Assembly: GCA_045646145.1 (NCBI GenBank) | Contig: JAZRKE010000085.1 | Location: 1-37,310, forward strand | From: SIG565 sp045646145 | GTDB taxonomy: Bacteria; Bacillota; Clostridia; Oscillospirales; Acutalibacteraceae | Reading direction: 5' to 3' | DNA length: 37,310 nt | Shown: positions 1 through 7,214 of the stretch, one piece after another | Position numbering within the stretch: position 1 is the first letter of the stretch | Layout: the number at the start of each line of letters is the position of its first letter | Made by a program: the position numbers and the translations under genes | The notes under the pieces: model-generated | Told to the model about the DNA's origin: nothing | What the model saw: the letters and a program-made list of their open reading frames with translations, nothing else | The model's database searches: none

Positions 1-36
1 GAAATTTTTCCTCTTAAGCCCGCTTGGCCCCCATCT

Positions 37-70
37 TCTCTTTTGCCTACCGGACAAAAGAGACTTTTTT
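37..70 (+). terminator. Intrinsic terminator of a gene left of the window
   Basis: A perfect 9-bp stem (TCTCTTTTG at 37-45 pairing with CAAAAGAGA at 55-63) is followed by a run of six T. It reads as a rightward Rho-independent terminator for a gene lying mostly or wholly outside the window. No coding sequence can be supported in bases 1-36. Confidence 0.6.
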
Positions 71-72
71 GA

Positions 73-202
73 GTGATGCGTTCCTTGCGGAACGTAATGC
101 GCACTTCGTACGTGATGCGGGCTTCGCCCGTGATGCACGCCTTCGGCGCGTGTGCGAAACGCATCGCATCACCTATCACAGCGCTGCTGCATCACTTATC
201 AC
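73..202. repeat. Multi-branched palindromic repeat, GTGATGC heptamer type
   Basis: Copies of GTGATGC (73, 112, 130, plus a TAATGCG variant near 95) separate very short hairpins closed by TTC or TTGC loops. After the centre the heptamer returns as its reverse complement GCATCAC (166, 189, and a TTATCAC variant at 196). The whole forms a cruciform-like structure with several small arms on one outer stem. The same design with a different heptamer recurs at 7910-8106. There is no coding signal. It resembles intergenic REP/MITE-like elements, but I cannot assign a known family. Confidence 0.7.
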
Positions 203-494
203 TTATTTGCAGAATGTTTTATTTTGTGATATAGTATGATAAAGCGAGATGTATGTTATGTCAGAATCAAAACTTCTTTGAAACCTATAATGTTTCACCC
301 GATGCCAAAGTTGAAATTAACAAAAAGTGACTACGCCACACTATTTTTGGTCGTTCTTACCCCACTTATACTACTTTTAGTCGCTCTTTCGCAATTAAAA
401 GAACAAGTGCCGTCAGGTATCTGTTCTTTTAATTTTTATGTCGTAAGGGACTCGAACCACGAGTGAAATTTTGCTTTGCAAATATTAAATTCTA
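203..494. other. Mostly non-coding gap with a possible gene remnant
   Basis: The only coding hint is a 25-codon frame at 253-330 on the plus strand (protein-like residues NQNFFETYNVSPDAKVEI) with no convincing ribosome binding site, perhaps a gene remnant. A perfect 13-bp inverted repeat (AATTAAAAGAACA at 393-405, complement at 422-434) followed by TTT could be a terminator. Nothing else is recognisable. Confidence 0.35.
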
Positions 495-524
495 TTGATA
501 TTTATTACCGATATATTGTATAAT
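495..524 (+). promoter_or_regulatory. SigA-type promoter of glgB
   Basis: TTGATA at 495-500 and TATAAT at 519-524 are separated by 18 bp. The start codon of the branching enzyme follows 23 bases later, behind an AAGGGGG ribosome binding site. Confidence 0.65.
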
Positions 525-547
525 AGTTATAAAAAGGGGGATTAAAA

Positions 548-2545
548 ATGAGCGTATGCACAAAAAACAGAATTTTGGAAATCGACCCTTATTTAATGCC
601 GTTTGAAAAGGATTTGGATTTGAGAACAGAGCTTTATCTCAGCAAACGCGACAATCTTTTAAACGGCTGTAGAAAAATTAAGAATTTCGCTAACGGCCAT
701 AAGTATTTTGGTTTTCACCGCACACGCACCGGTTGGGTTTACAGAGAGTGGGCACCTGCCGCCGATAAAATGTACCTTACGGGCGATTTTAATAACTGGC
801 AAATTGACAGCTGCCCTATGACCAAGCTTGAGAACGGTATTTTTGAAGTGCATTTAAGGGGTAAGAACGCCCTTAAAATCGGGCAAAAGGTACAGGCTAT
901 TGTTATAAACTCAGGGCAGATACTGCGCCGAATTCCGCTTTATGCCACCCGCGTGGTACAGGACCCTCAGACATATTTATGGTGTGCCGAAATTGAAGAT
1001 ACATATGAGAAATTCCCTTGGACCGATAAGGATTTTGTGCCCGAAAAGACGCCTCTTATTTATGAATGCCATATAGGTATGGCTCAGGAGAAAGGTGCTG
1101 TTGGTACATATCGCGAGTTTACCGAAAATATCCTGCCGCGAATTAAGGAACTCGGGTATAACACCATACAGATAATGGCTATTATGGAGCATCCGTATTA
1201 CGGCTCCTTTGGGTATCAGGTTTCTAATTTTTTTGCCGTCTCCTCGCGTTACGGAAAAAGCCGAGAATTAAAAGAGCTTATAAACACAGCACACGAAATG
1301 GGCATTGCTGTATTGCTCGATGTTGTGCATTCCCATGCGGTTAAGAATACTAATGAGGGACTAAACGAATTTGACGGCACGGTCTACCAATTCTTTCACG
1401 AGGGTGAAAAGGGCAATCACAGCGCCTGGGGAACCAAACTTTTCAATTACTCGAAGAATGAAGTTTTACATTTTTTGCTTTCAAATCTTAAATACTGGAT
1501 GGAGGTTTTCCATTTTGACGGCTTCCGTTTTGACGGAGTTACCTCTATGCTTTACCACGACCATGGACTCGAAAGTGCATTTACAAATTATAATATGTAT
1601 TTTTCTATGAACACCGATACCGATGCCGTTACATATTTACAACTGGCAAATGAATTAATCCACGAAATTAACCCTAATGCAATTACAATAGCCGAGGATA
1701 TGTCGGGTATGCCGGGTATGTGTATTCCCATACACGACGGTGGCATTGGCTTTGATTATCGTTTATCTATGGGTGTGCCGGACCTCTGGATAAAAACCAT
1801 TAAAGAATGCACCGACGATGAGTGGGATATCGGCAATCTCTGGCACGAGCTTACCTTATGTCGTGCCGAGGAAAAGAACATTGGCTACTGTGAATCGCAC
1901 GACCAGGCTTTAGTTGGGGATAAAACCATAATGTTCAGGCTTTGCGATGCCCAAATGTATACCGGTATGAACAAATTCGGCGGTAACCCAATAATCGACA
2001 GAGGAATAGCACTCCATAAGATGATACGCCTTATTACCGCTTCCCTCGCAGGAAAGGGCTACCTTAATTTTATGGGAAATGAGTTCGGTCATCCAGAGTG
2101 GATAGATTTCCCGCGTGAAGGCAACGGCTGGAGCTACCATTACTGCCGCAGACAGTGGAGTCTGGTTGATAATCCCGATCTTAGATACAGAGAGCTTAAT
2201 GATTTTGATAAGGCTATGATAAAACTGCTAAAGCAAGAAAACCTGCTCACTTTATCAGCCGAAAACAGATGGCTTCATCAGGACGATAAAGTGCTTATCT
2301 ACACTAAGGGAGATACCGTCTTTATCTTCAATTTCCACCCCACAAAATCCTTTGACGGATATTTTGTGCCTGTGGGCAGAGAGGGTACATATAGTGTTGT
2401 TCTATCCTCTGATGACGGGCAGTTCGGAGGTTTTTCCCGCGTTGACACCTCTGCCGAATACGAAACCTTTAACACCCCTATCGGCTGGGTGGGCTTTAAG
2501 TGCTATCTGCCAAATAGAACCGCTATTGTTTTGAAGAAAAAATAA
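548..2545 (+). CDS. glgB: 1,4-alpha-glucan branching enzyme, eukaryotic-type (GH13_8-like)
   Basis: Glycogen branching enzyme: it cuts an alpha-1,4 chain and re-attaches the piece through an alpha-1,6 bond in cytoplasmic glycogen synthesis. The 665-residue protein has an N-terminal CBM48-like module (WAPAADKMYLTGDFNNW, about 65-85), a GH13 barrel and a C-terminal all-beta domain. Catalytic residues are visible: nucleophile Asp329 in DGFRFDGVTSM, acid/base Glu383 in IAEDMSGMPG, and transition-state Asp452 in ESHDQALVGDKT. The ESHDQ and GNEFGHPEWIDFP motifs and the length are those of the eukaryotic-type subfamily (human GBE1-like) rather than the E. coli GlgB subfamily. The start is fixed by the AAGGGGG site 7 bases upstream. 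No other glg gene is adjacent, so it appears to be monocistronic with its own promoter and terminator. Confidence 0.93.
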   Translation: MSVCTKNRILEIDPYLMPFEKDLDLRTELYLSKRDNLLNGCRKIKNFANGHKYFGFHRTRTGWVYREWAPAADKMYLTGDFNNWQIDSCPMTKLENGIFEVHLRGKNALKIGQKVQAIVINSGQILRRIPLYATRVVQDPQTYLWCAEIEDTYEKFPWTDKDFVPEKTPLIYECHIGMAQEKGAVGTYREFTENILPRIKELGYNTIQIMAIMEHPYYGSFGYQVSNFFAVSSRYGKSRELKELINTAHEMGIAVLLDVVHSHAVKNTNEGLNEFDGTVYQFFHEGEKGNHSAWGTKLFNYSKNEVLHFLLSNLKYWMEVFHFDGFRFDGVTSMLYHDHGLESAFTNYNMYFSMNTDTDAVTYLQLANELIHEINPNAITIAEDMSGMPGMCIPIHDGGIGFDYRLSMGVPDLWIKTIKECTDDEWDIGNLWHELTLCRAEEKNIGYCESHDQALVGDKTIMFRLCDAQMYTGMNKFGGNPIIDRGIALHKMIRLITASLAGKGYLNFMGNEFGHPEWIDFPREGNGWSYHYCRRQWSLVDNPDLRYRELNDFDKAMIKLLKQENLLTLSAENRWLHQDDKVLIYTKGDTVFIFNFHPTKSFDGYFVPVGREGTYSVVLSSDDGQFGGFSRVDTSAEYETFNTPIGWVGFKCYLPNRTAIVLKKK

Positions 2546-2560
2546 AATACTGTCTAAAAC

Positions 2561-2595
2561 ATAAGGCATTTGATTTAAAATCAAATGCCTTATTA
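2561..2595 (+). terminator. Terminator hairpin after glgB
   Basis: A perfect 14-bp stem (2561-2574 with 2580-2593) closed by a 5-base loop lies 15 bases after the glgB stop. The T-tract is weak, so termination efficiency is uncertain. Confidence 0.6.
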
Positions 2596-2702
2596 AATGT
2601 GTAAAATATTAAATTGCCTCCGTTTTATAACATTTTTTTAAAGATGTCGGTGAATGTCGCAGACATAAATGTTATACTTTTATCCATAAATGGAGGTGTA
2701 AT

Positions 2703-3148
2703 ATGGAAAAAATTTCTTACTTTCAGGTGCCTAAAATGCTATTCGACGAGACGATATGTATATAGATTTAGCGCCCGATGTAAAACTGCTTTACGGCATT
2801 TTACTCGAGCGCTACTTTCTATCGGCAAAAAACGGTTGGCTTGATGAAAACGGCAACCCGTATTTTTATTATCCTATAAGGGAACTTGCCCAGCTTCTGA
2901 ATATGAGTAATAATAAAATATGCCGAATGTTAAAGGAGCTTGAACGCTATTTTTTGATAAAGCGTGTAAGGCAAGGTCAGGGCAAACCCGACATTATCAC
3001 TTTATTCTATTTTGAGGAGGCTCGCAAGGTTGTAAAGCGTCTTCAAAAGGAAGACGCTAGAATACAAAATATGATGCCCAAGAAACTACAAAAGCGAGAC
3101 CCTGATTATTTAATTAATATATTCAAGAATTGGACGAGTGAATACTAA
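2703..3148 (+). pseudogene. RepA-N-type replication initiator domain protein, frameshifted near its start
   Basis: The main frame (ATG at 2756, 130 aa) matches the N-terminal winged-helix region of RepA_N plasmid replication initiators: DVKLLYGILLERYFLS, NGWLDENGNPYFYYPIRELAQLLNMS, and a KRVRQGQGKPDII-like wing. The family start (a YFQVPKMLF-type opening) is encoded just upstream from ATG 2703, behind a good GGAGGTG site. That frame runs into TAG at 2763, so a one-base shift around 2741-2756 separates the start from the body. Either the gene is broken or translation begins at ATG 2756 with no ribosome binding site. Only the DNA-binding N-terminus is present, as in solitary chromosomal copies common in Clostridia. 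It may be a relic of a plasmid or conjugative element. Family assignment is by pattern only. Confidence 0.65.
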
Positions 3149-3191
3149 GTAATATATACTTAATAAACTAACTATAGTAATCCTATATAGA

Positions 3192-3252
3192 GTAAAGGCT
3201 GAAGCGCGGTATGAAAGCGGTGCCCAATCGGTCAGATGAAATCGGCTTTACT
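3192..3252. other. Imperfect stem-loop between convergent genes
   Basis: GTAAAGGCTGA near 3192 can pair imperfectly with TCGGCTTTAC near 3241, enclosing about 40 bases. It lies between the RepA-like gene and the opposing Cys-rich gene, whose stop it overlaps. It could act as a bidirectional terminator, but there is no clear T-tract. Confidence 0.3.
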
Positions 3253-3457
3253 TGTTGTCCTCAGTGATTTCTTTACCGCTATCCGCTACCGACGAATGAT
3301 AGTGTGTATTCGGCGTATGCGAACTCACAGCTGATGCGGTGCCCACACCCTTTTGAGTGTTTATTATTTGTTTATCAATAAAATTTTCACACGGTTTACC
3401 GTTGCCCGAAAGGTCATAACGGCAGTGCGTAAACATCAAGCAATTTTCACAAGTCAT
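3248..3457 (-). CDS. Small Cys-rich hypothetical protein
   Basis: The product is 69 residues. The first 26 hold four cysteines (Cys3, Cys6, Cys12, Cys23) in a C-x2-C-x5-C-x10-C pattern with a GKPCENF motif, suggesting a small metal-binding knuckle. The rest is polar and likely disordered. The frame is open further upstream (to 3550), but the start is placed at ATG 3457 because an AGGGGCG ribosome binding site sits just before it and the extension overlaps a terminator-like hairpin. I do not recognise a characterised family. Expression would be controlled by the structured leader at 3512-3690. It may bind zinc, but that is inference from the cysteine spacing only. Confidence 0.6.
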   Translation of the reverse strand: MTCENCLMFTHCRYDLSGNGKPCENFIDKQIINTQKGVGTASAVSSHTPNTHYHSSVADSGKEITEDNK

Positions 3458-3511
3458 ATTGTATCGCCCCTTCTGTTTGCCAAAGCCCAAAAAGCTATCC
3501 CCTATTTTCAC

Positions 3512-3548
3512 CAAAATAAAAAAAGTGCATCCCATTAAGAGACGCACC
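3512..3548 (-). terminator. Intrinsic terminator inside the leader of the Cys-rich gene
   Basis: On the minus strand GTGCGTC (3547-3541) pairs with GATGCAC (3531-3525), including one G-U pair, and is followed by seven T and more T-rich sequence. It lies about 55 bases before the start codon at 3457, so it would stop transcripts before the gene unless it is antiterminated. Confidence 0.6.
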
Positions 3549-3657
3549 AAAAAATGTATCTCTCAATGTTACCACACATTTTGCCCAATCAAAGGTGAGA
3601 GAATACATTTTTACCAATAGTATTCCCTTTAATTAGGCATATTAAAATGTGTGGTAA
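3549..3657 (-). ncRNA. Candidate structured leader or small RNA with interlocked inverted repeats
   Basis: Two long inverted repeats interleave. One pairs 3549-3565 with 3596-3612 (a 15-16 bp arm, ending in a T6 run on the minus strand). The other pairs 3569-3582 with 3644-3657 (14 bp, TTACCACACATTTT). The arms alternate, so both stems together would make a pseudoknot. A promoter at 3662-3690 would start transcription right at this element, and a second terminator follows at 3512-3548. It could be a cis-acting regulator of the Cys-rich gene or a separate RNA of about 110 bases. No known RNA family was recognised. Confidence 0.4.
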
Positions 3658-3661
3658 AATT

Positions 3662-3690
3662 ATTTTATCACAAAAAACAAATTTTGTAAA
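3662..3690 (-). promoter_or_regulatory. Predicted promoter of the structured leader
   Basis: On the minus strand TTTACA (3690-3685) and TAAAAT (3667-3662) are separated by 17 bp. Transcription would begin near 3655, at the edge of the interlocked inverted repeats. Confidence 0.45.
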
Positions 3691-3729
3691 CAGTTGATTA
3701 AAAAACAGATAAATAAAAAGTTTACACAT

Positions 3730-3814
3730 AAAAACGCAAATTCCTATTGTCGCCAAACAAATTTAAATAGAAATACAAAATCTGCCATAACCATTTAACG
3801 GAATTTGCGTTTTT
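3730..3814 (-). terminator. Long-loop hairpin, possible terminator of a small RNA
   Basis: A perfect 15-bp stem (AAAAACGCAAATTCC at 3730-3744 with its complement at 3800-3814) encloses 55 bases. On the minus strand the stem ends in GCGTTTTTATG, as in an intrinsic terminator. With the promoter at 3912-3940 this would define a transcript of about 175 bases with no convincing ORF. Confidence 0.4.
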
Positions 3815-3911
3815 ACCAAATCCTAAAAATGATTACGACAGAAAATTGATATATTACTTCCCAAAAAAATGATGTCTCTAATTCTACTTATTAAACTTGT
3901 TTGGCATAATC

Positions 3912-3940
3912 ATTATATCACAATTTTTTTCTTTTTGCAA
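3912..3940 (-). promoter_or_regulatory. Predicted promoter in the non-coding gap
   Basis: On the minus strand TTGCAA (3940-3935) and TATAAT (3917-3912) have a 17-bp spacer and a TGTGA extension before the -10. No protein gene starts downstream for over 400 bases, so it probably drives an RNA. Confidence 0.5.
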
Positions 3941-4026
3941 CTGTCTGTGATTAAAAATTATTTATCTGTTATTAAACTTAAATGCGCAAAGCCACTCCTC
4001 TTGCTTAATTCAAAATTAATAAAATA

Positions 4027-4052
4027 AGCTCGTTCGCCGTGGCGAACGAGCT
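4027..4052 (-). terminator. Intrinsic terminator of the EF-G paralogue
   Basis: AGCTCGTTCGCC at 4027-4038 pairs with its complement at 4041-4052. Read on the minus strand it is followed by TTATTTTATTAATTTT. It lies 35 bases after the stop of the EF-G-like gene. Confidence 0.8.
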
Positions 4053-4071
4053 CTTTTGGTACTATCTTTTA

Positions 4072-4095
4072 ATTACGCATTACGCATTACGCATT
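4072..4095. repeat. ATTACGC heptamer repeat spanning a stop codon
   Basis: Three tandem ATTACGC units. The gene-proximal copy supplies the last codons and stop (AAT GCG TAA) of the EF-G-like gene. Related copies sit at the 3' ends of truB (9058-9071) and spoVT (16075-16095). Confidence 0.6.
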
Positions 4096-6129
4096 CTTTT
4101 CAATTATTTCCTTTGCGAGCATATCGGGAACGGGTTCATAACGTTCGAAATCGAGTGTAAACGATGCTCTGCCCTGAGTAATTGAACGCATAGCGGTTGA
4201 GAAATCGTGAGTCTCACTAATGGGCACCTCGCTGACAATCTCCTGCATACCGGCAGACAGAGGATTCATTCCAATTACTCTGCCTCGGCGCTTATTGATT
4301 TCACCGATAACATCGCCTAGTGTTTCCTCATTTGTATACACCTTAAGTGTTCCTATAGGCTCTAACAGCACGGGGGATGCCTTAGGAATACCGTCCTTAA
4401 AGGCGAGCGATGCGGCGGTTTTAAAGGACATTTCGGAAGAATCTACGGGGTGATAAGAGCCATCATAAAGGGTTGCCTTAATGCCAACCATTGGGTAGCC
4501 CGCAAGCACGCCCTGTTTAACACTGTCTCTGAGGCCCTTTTCAACTGCGGGGAAGAAGTTTTTAGGTACTGCTCCGCCCACAACGCGTTCTTCAAAGATA
4601 AGCTCCTCGCTATCAGTCGGCTCAAACTCAATCCACACATCGCCGAACTGACCGTGTCCGCCCGACTGCTTTTTATATCTACCCTGACATTGAACACTCT
4701 TGCGAATGGTTTCGCGGTAGGCAACGCTTGGTGTTGCAAGACGAACACTCACGCCGAACTTAGACTTGAGTCTTGATACCACAACATCGATATGCTGCTC
4801 TCCGAGGCCCGATATTACCTGCTCCTTAGTTTCCTTATTGTAGACAACCTTAAGTGTTAAATCCTCCTCGGCAAGACGGGAAAGTCCGTTAGCAATTTTT
4901 TCCTCATCGCCCTTATTTTCGGGGAATACTGCCTGAGAGAGTGTCGGATTCGGGAACTCGGCAGGAACTACAACTATATCATTTTTCTCGGCAATAGTAT
5001 CACCCGTGAGCACGTCTCCGAGCTTTGAAACGACGGCTATATCACCCGCAACAACCGCCGAGGCGTCCTCATTCTTACCGCCCTTCTGCCACATAATTTT
5101 TCCGAGCCTGATTTCCTCTCCTGTACGCAGATTGCGAAGCTTTGAGTCTGCCTTAATTTTGCCGCCTATCACCTTAAAATAGGATAATTTTCCAACAAAT
5201 GGGTCGGCAACCGTTTTGAATACGAAAGCGGCAGCAGGTGCGGTTTCATCGGGTGTAATCAGGGTCTCTTCGCCGTTCTTTATTACCTTTGTTTTCGTCA
5301 TATCGGCACTCGGTGCGATGCTGAACAGCAAATCGGCAAAAAGGGATATACCTTCCCCCGTCTGCTGAATACCCGAGAATACAGGACAAATCTCACCCGA
5401 AGCCATACCCTTTCTGAGCGCAGCAATTTTTTCCTCATATGTAAATGGCTCACCGTCGAAATATTTTTCCATAAGCGCATCGTCGGTAGCGGCAACCGCC
5501 TCGAGCATAATATCACGCATACGACCTACCTCATCACTCTGCGGCATATAGCATTCTGTCGCCTTTATACCGTCAAAGGTATAGGCCTTTTCATTAACAA
5601 GGTCTACAAAGCACTTAACCGTTTCTCCCTCCAAATAAGGCACAACTACAGGGCAAATAACGGCACCGTAAAGACCTGTTAGGCGAGAAATTACTCGGTA
5701 AAAATGAGCGTGTACCGAATCAAGCTTACCTACAAAGAATGCGGCAGGTGTGCCCTTGGCTCTTATCTTCTCAAAATTTTTCTGCGCACCCACAGTAAAG
5801 CCCGATTTGCCCGATAGCACTATAACAGCACTGTCAGCTACCGAAATAGCCTCACTGGCACCAGCCTCAAAGTCGAAAAGGCCGGGTGCATCGAGTAGGT
5901 TAATTTTATTTCCTGCTATCTCTAAAGGATAAAGCGACATCCCTATTGAAATTTTTCTCTTTCTCTCTTCAGCATCGAAATCCGAAACGGTTGTACCGTC
6001 GGGTGTTTTACCGATTCTTTCGGTGGCGCCGCCATAGTATATAATGGCATCGTTAAGCGTGGTCTTACCTGAAGAGCCATGACCGAGTAAAGCAATATTT
6101 TTAATTTGTTTGGTAGTGTAGTCTTTCAT
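4087..6129 (-). CDS. Elongation factor G-like GTPase (EF-G paralogue)
   Basis: The 680-residue protein has the EF-G domain order: GTPase, beta-barrel domain II, domains III-V (GGHGQFGDVWIEFEP and ending RASFTLDFERYEPVP). P-loop GHGSSGKT is at 16-23. Other motifs depart from canonical EF-G: G3 reads DAPG not DTPG, and the G4 specificity motif reads VGKLD where NKxD is expected. The pattern fits the 'elongation factor G-like' second copy found in many Clostridia rather than housekeeping FusA, which normally sits in the str operon. It is transcribed alone from a strong promoter (6159-6187), with an AGGAG site 9 bases before ATG. The role is unknown: a ribosome-linked, rescue or modified translocation factor is possible. 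The final Asn-Ala-stop lies in a repeat, so the C-terminus may have been altered by repeat insertion. Confidence 0.85.
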   Translation of the reverse strand: MKDYTTKQIKNIALLGHGSSGKTTLNDAIIYYGGATERIGKTPDGTTVSDFDAEERKRKISIGMSLYPLEIAGNKINLLDAPGLFDFEAGASEAISVADSAVIVLSGKSGFTVGAQKNFEKIRAKGTPAAFFVGKLDSVHAHFYRVISRLTGLYGAVICPVVVPYLEGETVKCFVDLVNEKAYTFDGIKATECYMPQSDEVGRMRDIMLEAVAATDDALMEKYFDGEPFTYEEKIAALRKGMASGEICPVFSGIQQTGEGISLFADLLFSIAPSADMTKTKVIKNGEETLITPDETAPAAAFVFKTVADPFVGKLSYFKVIGGKIKADSKLRNLRTGEEIRLGKIMWQKGGKNEDASAVVAGDIAVVSKLGDVLTGDTIAEKNDIVVVPAEFPNPTLSQAVFPENKGDEEKIANGLSRLAEEDLTLKVVYNKETKEQVISGLGEQHIDVVVSRLKSKFGVSVRLATPSVAYRETIRKSVQCQGRYKKQSGGHGQFGDVWIEFEPTDSEELIFEERVVGGAVPKNFFPAVEKGLRDSVKQGVLAGYPMVGIKATLYDGSYHPVDSSEMSFKTAASLAFKDGIPKASPVLLEPIGTLKVYTNEETLGDVIGEINKRRGRVIGMNPLSAGMQEIVSEVPISETHDFSTAMRSITQGRASFTLDFERYEPVPDMLAKEIIEKNA

Positions 6130-6158
6130 AGTTTCACTCCTTAGAATTGTATGTTAAT

Positions 6159-6187
6159 AGTATACCACATAGTTTTGGGCATTTCAA
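6159..6187 (-). promoter_or_regulatory. Promoter of the EF-G-like gene
   Basis: On the minus strand TTGAAA (6187-6182) and TATACT (6164-6159) are separated by 17 bp, with the start codon about 30 bases further on. Confidence 0.7.
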
Positions 6188-6269
6188 CTAATTTTTTTTA
6201 ACTTGTAATAAAAATTTTGTTAAGTATCTCTAAAGGCAAAAAGTGTAACAAAATTGAAACCTTTTGAGC

Positions 6270-6308
6270 AATTTGGTTACAATTTTGATACCAAATTGTA
6301 ACCAAATT
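6270..6308. promoter_or_regulatory. Perfect 16-bp inverted repeat, possible operator
   Basis: AATTTGGTTACAATTT at 6270-6285 is repeated as an exact reverse complement at 6293-6308 with a 7-base spacer. Further half-copies (GTAACAAAATTGAAACC) lie just to the left. A TATAAT at 6334-6339 and the secreted-protein start at 6372 follow, and the EF-G promoter is on the other side, so it could be an operator for either gene. It has no T-tract, which argues against a terminator. Confidence 0.5.
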
Positions 6309-6371
6309 GAAAGGACTTTTTAAGATATAACTGCTATAATATATATAGTGATTGCTTTGGAGGTGCGATAA

Positions 6372-6944
6372 ATGAAAAAATTTCGTATTTTAGCAGTGTT
6401 GCTCATTGGCTGCCTGTTTTTAAACGGTTTTATCTTTATCAATCCGTCATCCGCTACGGCTGAGACTGTGTCTGATGTGAATGCCGTTAAGGCGGCAAGA
6501 TTTGAGCATATGCTTAATATAAACACCGTTTATGGCGACGATTTTTACGATAATCAGCAGCTTGTAAATGCGGCTATGATAATGTTAAAATCCTATGCCG
6601 ACGATGACGGATTTGTAAAGAGCGAAATTGTGAGCGCCTATATTAAGGATATGTACGATATTGACGTTGATATAAACGAAAAAATAAATGAGGGTCTTCC
6701 GCAAAGGGACGGTTATGTTCTGTTAATACCAAGAGGTCATTCGGAATATAAGCATACCGTAACAAGTGTCAGGACTTATGAGGATTATATTCTTGTTGTG
6801 TCAACAGTTAAAGTTAAAACCCACGATAGCGGTGAATACACCGTTACTGCACATACCCGCTTTGCAGAAAACGAAAACAGTTCATTCGGTTACACAATTA
6901 TAAACTCCGAGCTTATAGAACTCGGCGATACCATAAAAATATAA
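6372..6944 (+). CDS. Secreted hypothetical protein
   Basis: A 190-residue protein with a clear signal peptide: KK at the N-terminus, a hydrophobic core about 6-27, and a likely cleavage after the SSATA segment near residue 30. The mature part is acidic and rich in Asp, Tyr and Val with no cysteine. A region around 95-175 alternates polar and beta-branched residues (KHTVTSVRTYEDYILVVSTV), suggesting a beta-sheet domain. I recognise no family. The start is supported by a GGAGGTG site 8 bases upstream. It has its own terminator, stands alone, and follows a long perfect palindrome that may regulate it. Confidence 0.7.
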   Translation: MKKFRILAVLLIGCLFLNGFIFINPSSATAETVSDVNAVKAARFEHMLNINTVYGDDFYDNQQLVNAAMIMLKSYADDDGFVKSEIVSAYIKDMYDIDVDINEKINEGLPQRDGYVLLIPRGHSEYKHTVTSVRTYEDYILVVSTVKVKTHDSGEYTVTAHTRFAENENSSFGYTIINSELIELGDTIKI

Positions 6945-6988
6945 AAATGCGAAGCAATATAACTCGCCTTTGGCGAATAAAACTAAAA

Positions 6989-7026
6989 GAAAAAGAGTCT
7001 TGGTTCCAAGACTCTTTTTCTTTTTT
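6989..7026 (+). terminator. Intrinsic terminator of the secreted protein gene
   Basis: AAAAGAGTCTTGG pairs with CCAAGACTCTTTT and is followed by TTCTTTTTT. The A-tract on the left makes it potentially bidirectional. Confidence 0.8.
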
Positions 7027-7214
7027 AGGGGATTGAGGAGAAACCCAAAACAGCCTTTAATTTTAGCTTAATTTTGGGTAGCTAAAAGGGATTGCGGCTT
7101 CCCTTTTGCTGATTATATTATAAAACGAGAATATTAAAAAATTATGAAGTAAATTTTAAAAATCTGTATATTTTATTTGTGGTTTCCAATACTATTTTCG
7201 GAGGCGTAAATAAA

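Noticed and set aside
447..458. GGGACTCGAACC, resembling the T-arm of a tRNA on the minus strand
   Set aside because: The flanks do not pair as a T-stem or acceptor stem, and no D- or anticodon arm is present. At most a fragment.
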